54,972 nt of DNA from Bacillus nakamurai. Lineage in GTDB: Bacteria; Bacillota; Bacilli; Bacillales; Bacillaceae. Both the position numbers and the translations under genes were made by a program. Shown piece by piece: positions 50,261 to 54,972 of the stretch (position 1 is its first letter; each line of letters begins with the position of its first letter). The notes under the pieces are model-generated. The model was given only the letters and a program-made list of their open reading frames with translations, did not search any database and had not been told where the DNA came from. Location of the stretch: the NCBI RefSeq assembly GCF_001584325.1, contig NZ_LSAZ01000026.1:1-54972 (forward strand). Reading direction: 5' to 3'.

Positions 50261-51098
50261 ACAGCCCAAACTGATTCATACAAAAAAAGGCATTCTGTCT
50301 TATAAAGAGAAGACGCTCGTTATGGGGATATTAAACGTAACGCCTGACTCCTTCTCTGACGGCGGTAAATACGACAGTACGGAAACAGCTCTCGTGCATG
50401 CGGTGAAAATGGCCGAGGAAGGCGCTCATATCATCGATATCGGCGGTGAATCGACCAGACCGGGCGCATCATTTGTTTCTGTTGATGAAGAATTGTCACG
50501 GGTGATTCCGGCGATTGAACGGATTACAAACGAATTGGACGTTCCGATTTCTATCGATACGTACAAAGCTTCTGTGGCAGATGAAGCTGTAAAAGCAGGA
50601 GCCTCCATTATTAATGATATCTGGGGGGCAAAGGGCGACCCTGACATGGCGTCAGTAGCCGCCGCCCATGGCGTTCCGATTATCTTAATGCACAACCGGC
50701 AGGAGAGAAACTATAACGACCTTATTCCAGATATGCTTGCCGACTTGATGGAAAGCGTAAAGATCGCGGCGGAAGCTGGTGTTGAAGATAAAAATATCAT
50801 CCTTGATCCGGGGATTGGATTTGCGAAATCATACGAGGACAACCTGGTCGTCATGAATCAGCTTGAACTGTTCAGCAACTTGGGCTATCCGCTGCTTCTC
50901 GCTACTTCAAGAAAAAGATTCATCGGCCGTGTGCTTGATCTTCCTCCTGAGGAGCGTGCTGAGGGGACGGGAGCGACAGTTTGTCTTGGCATTCAGAAGG
51001 GCTCTGACATTGTCAGAGTGCACGATGTAAAACAAATCGCAAGGATGACGAAGATGATGGATGCTATGTTGAATAAAGGGGGCGTACATCATGGATAA
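50241..51098 (+). CDS. sul: Dihydropteroate synthase
   Basis: Sul (FolP) condenses p-aminobenzoate with dihydropterin pyrophosphate and is the target of sulfonamides. The TIM-barrel motifs are visible: MGILNVTPDSFSDGG at about residues 29-43, GGESTRPG near 64-71, and the C-terminal SRKRFIG near 223. The length is 285 residues. GAAGGAGG lies inside the pabC tail 7 bases before the ATG. It overlaps folB by 8 bases. Confidence 0.96.
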   Translation: MAQQTIEQPKLIHTKKGILSYKEKTLVMGILNVTPDSFSDGGKYDSTETALVHAVKMAEEGAHIIDIGGESTRPGASFVSVDEELSRVIPAIERITNELDVPISIDTYKASVADEAVKAGASIINDIWGAKGDPDMASVAAAHGVPIILMHNRQERNYNDLIPDMLADLMESVKIAAEAGVEDKNIILDPGIGFAKSYEDNLVVMNQLELFSNLGYPLLLATSRKRFIGRVLDLPPEERAEGTGATVCLGIQKGSDIVRVHDVKQIARMTKMMDAMLNKGGVHHG

Positions 51099-51453
51099 AG
51101 TATATGTAGAAGGTATGGAGTTTTACGGATACCACGGTGTATTTGAGGAAGAAAACAAATTGGGACAGCGTTTCAAGGTAGATCTTACAGCTGAACTCGA
51201 TTTGAGCAAAGCGGGACAAACTGACGATCTGGCTTATACCATTAATTATGCGGAGCTTTACAGCGTCTGCAGGGAAATCGTAGAGGGCAAACCTGTCAAT
51301 CTGGTGGAGACGCTTGCGGAACGGATTGCGGACACTGTCCTCAAGAAGTTTGACCCGGTGCAACAATGTACGGTAAAAGTCATTAAACCCGATCCCCCGA
51401 TTCCTGGCCATTATAAATCGGTAGCGATTGAAATGACGAGAAAGAAATCATGA
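51091..51453 (+). CDS. folB: Dihydroneopterin aldolase
   Basis: FolB cleaves dihydroneopterin to 6-hydroxymethyl-dihydropterin and glycolaldehyde. The 120-residue protein begins MDKVYVEGMEFYGYHGVF with the active-site region YGYHGV, then has the conserved TINYAELYS and LVETLAERIA segments holding the catalytic Glu. AAGGGGGCG precedes the ATG. It overlaps folK by 4 bases. Confidence 0.95.
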   Translation: MDKVYVEGMEFYGYHGVFEEENKLGQRFKVDLTAELDLSKAGQTDDLAYTINYAELYSVCREIVEGKPVNLVETLAERIADTVLKKFDPVQQCTVKVIKPDPPIPGHYKSVAIEMTRKKS

Positions 51454-51953
51454 ACAATACAGCATATATCGGCCTCGGATCAAATATAGGCGACCGCGAA
51501 CGCTATTTGCGGCAAGCAGTGGCAATGCTCGCGCAGCATCAGCATGTAACGGTGACGAAGGTGTCCTCAATATACGAAACAGACCCGGTCGGATACGAGG
51601 ACCAAGATCAGTTTCTCAATATGGCGGTTGAAGTCAATACCTCTCTGTCTCCTTTTGAACTTCTGGAGCTGACACAAAACATCGAAGCCGAATTAGGCAG
51701 AACGAGAGAAGTCCGCTGGGGACCGCGAACGGCAGACCTTGACATTTTGCTGTATAATCGTGAAAATATTGAAACAGAGCAGCTGATTGTTCCGCATCCG
51801 AGAATGTATGAGCGCTTATTTGTCCTTGCGCCATTAAAAGAAATATGTCCGCAAGCTGACAATATAACAATAAGCGCTGAAACAAAACAAGAAGGTGTAA
51901 GAGTATGGAAGCAGAAATCTGGGGTAGACGAATTCGTGCATTCAGAAAGCTGA
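51450..51953 (+). CDS. folK: 2-amino-4-hydroxy-6-hydroxymethyldihydropteridine pyrophosphokinase
   Basis: FolK transfers pyrophosphate from ATP to hydroxymethyl-dihydropterin, giving the Sul substrate. The family motifs GLGSNIGDR (near residue 8) and GPRTADLDILLY at about 91-102 are present. The length is 167 residues. Its last 49 bases are shared with yazB in another frame. Confidence 0.95.
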   Translation: MNNTAYIGLGSNIGDRERYLRQAVAMLAQHQHVTVTKVSSIYETDPVGYEDQDQFLNMAVEVNTSLSPFELLELTQNIEAELGRTREVRWGPRTADLDILLYNRENIETEQLIVPHPRMYERLFVLAPLKEICPQADNITISAETKQEGVRVWKQKSGVDEFVHSES

Positions 51954-52132
51954 AAGGGTATACTCAAGAAGGGTTTGCAAAAGCAATAGGTATATCAGTT
52001 TCCATTCTCGGCGAGATTGAACGCGGAAACCGTTTGCCGTCAGCTGCGGTCATTCGTGACGCGGCTGATGCTTTAAATATAAGCGCGGAGGAATTGGCTC
52101 CGCCGGAAAATAAACGAAAGGAGGACAAATAA
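51905..52132 (+). CDS. yazB: XRE-family DNA-binding protein YazB
   Basis: YazB is a 75-residue protein made almost wholly of one XRE-type helix-turn-helix (about residues 8-62; LKGYTQEGFAKAIGISVSILGEIERGNRLPS in two parts). It has no sensor domain. Its targets are unknown; position in the folate operon, embedded in folK and touching dusB by one base, suggests it is made with those enzymes. The start ATG follows AAGGTGTAAGAGT. The gene order is conserved in B. subtilis. Confidence 0.9.
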   Translation: MEAEIWGRRIRAFRKLKGYTQEGFAKAIGISVSILGEIERGNRLPSAAVIRDAADALNISAEELAPPENKRKEDK

Positions 52133-53133
52133 TGTTTAAAATCGGTGATATTCAATTGAAAAACAGAGTGGTTCTTGCCCCGATGGCAGGAGTCTGCAAC
52201 GCCGCATTCAGGCTGACCGTTAAAGAATTCGGAGCGGGTCTGGTATGTGCGGAAATGGTAAGTGACAAAGCCATCCTGTACAACAATGCAAAAACAATGG
52301 GAATGCTCTATATAGAGGAAAGAGAAAAACCACTCAGCCTTCAGATTTTCGGAGGAGAGAAAGAAACCCTTGTGGAAGCGGCTAAGTTTGTAGATCAAAA
52401 TACGACTGCTGATATTATTGATATTAACATGGGTTGTCCAGTTCCAAAGATTACAAAATGCGATGCGGGAGCGAAATGGCTCCTGGATCCGAACAAAATT
52501 TATGAAATGGTATCTGCTGTGGTTGATGCCGTTGACAAGCCTGTCACAGTGAAGATGAGAATGGGATGGGACGAAGATCACATCTATGCGGTGAAAAACG
52601 CTCAAGCCGTTGAACGGGCAGGCGGAAAAGCTGTCGCTCTGCACGGCCGTACAAGAGTGCAAATGTACGAAGGCACTGCGAACTGGGATATCATTAAAGA
52701 AGTGAAGCAGTCCGTCTCTATTCCTGTTATCGGAAACGGTGATGTCAAAACGCCTCAGGACGCCCAACGCATGCTTGATGAAACCGGCGTTGACGGCGTA
52801 ATGATCGGCCGCGCGGCACTCGGAAATCCGTGGATGATTTACCGTACGGTTCAGTATCTTGAAACAGGTGAATTAAAAGATGAACCGCAAGTTCGCGAAA
52901 AAATGTCAGTATGTAAACTGCATCTGGACCGTCTGATCAAATTAAAAGGCGAGAACGTGGCAGTCAGAGAAATGAGAAAACACGCTGCCTGGTATCTGAA
53001 AGGCGTCAGAGGCAATGCGAAGGTCCGCAACGAAATCAACCATTGTGAGACGCGTGAAGAACTTGTACAGCTTTTAGATGCATTTACGGCTGAAGTAGAG
53101 GCAAAAGAGCTTCAAGATGCAAAAGTAGGATAA
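52132..53133 (+). CDS. dusB: tRNA-dihydrouridine synthase
   Basis: DusB (YacF) reduces uridines in the tRNA D loop to dihydrouridine with FMN and NADPH. The FMN barrel shows APMAGVCNAAFRL at about residues 16-28, the catalytic Cys in NMGCPVPKI (about 102-110), and HGRTRVQMYEG near 175. The C-terminal helical tRNA-binding domain ends at residue 333. GAAAGGAGG lies 8 bases before the ATG. It ends the folate operon, and a terminator follows. Confidence 0.93.
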   Translation: MFKIGDIQLKNRVVLAPMAGVCNAAFRLTVKEFGAGLVCAEMVSDKAILYNNAKTMGMLYIEEREKPLSLQIFGGEKETLVEAAKFVDQNTTADIIDINMGCPVPKITKCDAGAKWLLDPNKIYEMVSAVVDAVDKPVTVKMRMGWDEDHIYAVKNAQAVERAGGKAVALHGRTRVQMYEGTANWDIIKEVKQSVSIPVIGNGDVKTPQDAQRMLDETGVDGVMIGRAALGNPWMIYRTVQYLETGELKDEPQVREKMSVCKLHLDRLIKLKGENVAVREMRKHAAWYLKGVRGNAKVRNEINHCETREELVQLLDAFTAEVEAKELQDAKVG

Positions 53134-54723
<1,590 letters not shown>

Positions 54724-54733
54724 TAAAAGAGAT

Positions 54734-54769
54734 GCGCCGTTTCTGCCGTACTGCAGTGCGGCGCTTTTT
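54734..54769 (+). terminator. lysS terminator
   Basis: GCCGTACTGCAGTGCGGC folds back on itself, and GCGCCG/CGGCGC offers a competing outer stem. Five T follow. Confidence 0.8.
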
Positions 54770-54818
54770 GAAAATCTTACATCCCGAAAACTTTTTTGGT
54801 TTTCTTTCAAAAAAACTA

Positions 54819-54847
54819 TTGCACTATTATTTATGGGATGGTATATT
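54819..54847 (+). promoter_or_regulatory. rRNA operon promoter P1
   Basis: TTGCAC, 17 bp and TATATT, the first of two tandem promoters spaced as in Bacillus rrn operons. Confidence 0.75.
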
Positions 54848-54903
54848 ATTATTCGTTGCCGCTAAAACAAGGCGCTGACGAAAAAAAGAAATTCAAAAAG
54901 TTG

Positions 54904-54932
54904 TTGACTTCAAGAGATTGATAAGATATAAT
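54904..54932 (+). promoter_or_regulatory. rRNA operon promoter P2
   Basis: TTGACT, 17 bp and TATAAT. It is followed by a leader reading TGATCTTTGAAA at the window end, the usual box region before 16S rRNA in this group. The 16S gene itself is outside the window. Confidence 0.85.
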
Positions 54933-54972
54933 AATAAAGTCGCTTGAACGAAAGACAGGATGATCTTTGAAA

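Noticed and set aside
51964..52767. Minus-strand open frame of 267 residues across dusB
   Set aside because: It lies opposite a well-supported gene, has no family resemblance and no ribosome site; its composition is typical of a shadow frame.

Overview
The window is a stretch of the conserved origin-proximal chromosome of a Bacillus subtilis-group Firmicute. Gene order, spacing and protein sequence follow the csfB to lysS segment of B. subtilis, which in that species lies between two rRNA operons. From memory of B. subtilis 168, the genes here differ by roughly 5-25% in residues, with csfB, the yaaN remnant, yazA, ctc and pabC the most diverged. That points to a sister species, most likely of the B. 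amyloliquefaciens/velezensis clade; the species call is an inference. The first 15 bases are the 3' end of a 5S rRNA, and the last 250 bases carry tandem rRNA promoters and the start of the next rRNA leader. Almost all genes point away from the origin; only abrB is on the minus strand.

Layout. 1-9.4 kb: csfB (anti-sigma-G), xpaC and a frameshifted yaaN, yaaO, then tmk-darA-yaaR-holB-ricT-yabA (replication and signalling) and the RNA modification cluster yabB-yazA-rsmI. 9.4-17.2 kb: abrB (divergent, with Spo0A boxes), metS, tatD, rpfB, rnmV-rsmA (5S and 16S rRNA maturation) and the sporulation protease yabG. 17.2-25 kb: veg, sspF, ispE, purR-ridA, spoVG, glmU-prs-ctc-pth and fin. 25-34.6 kb: mfd, spoVT, yabM-yabN-rqcP, yabP-yabQ-divIC and yabR. 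34.7-43.5 kb: a tRNA-Met/tRNA-Glu pair, spoIIE-yabS-yabT, tilS-hprT-ftsH. 43.6-54.7 kb: coaX-hslO-yacD-cysK, the folate operon pabB-pabA-pabC-sul-folB-folK with yazB-dusB and lysS.

Two themes run through the region. One is growth housekeeping: translation, rRNA and tRNA processing, nucleotide and cofactor synthesis, DNA repair, division. The other is sporulation timing, visible in promoter sequences for sigma-F (csfB), sigma-G (fin, spoVT), sigma-K (yabG), sigma-H (spoVG), a probable sigma-E site (yabP) and the Spo0A-type long-spacer promoter of spoIIE. Two forespore anti-sigma factors (csfB, fin), the phosphatase SpoIIE and two AbrB-fold regulators (abrB, spoVT) lie in the same 36 kb.

I found no mobile element, prophage, CRISPR array, defence system or recognisable undescribed system. 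The observations most worth checking are a one-base frameshift in yaaN at a run of six A, an ECF-sigma promoter antisense to rpfB, a second 10-bp-phased pair of Spo0A-like boxes between abrB and metS, and a TRAP-type triplet array over the pabA start.
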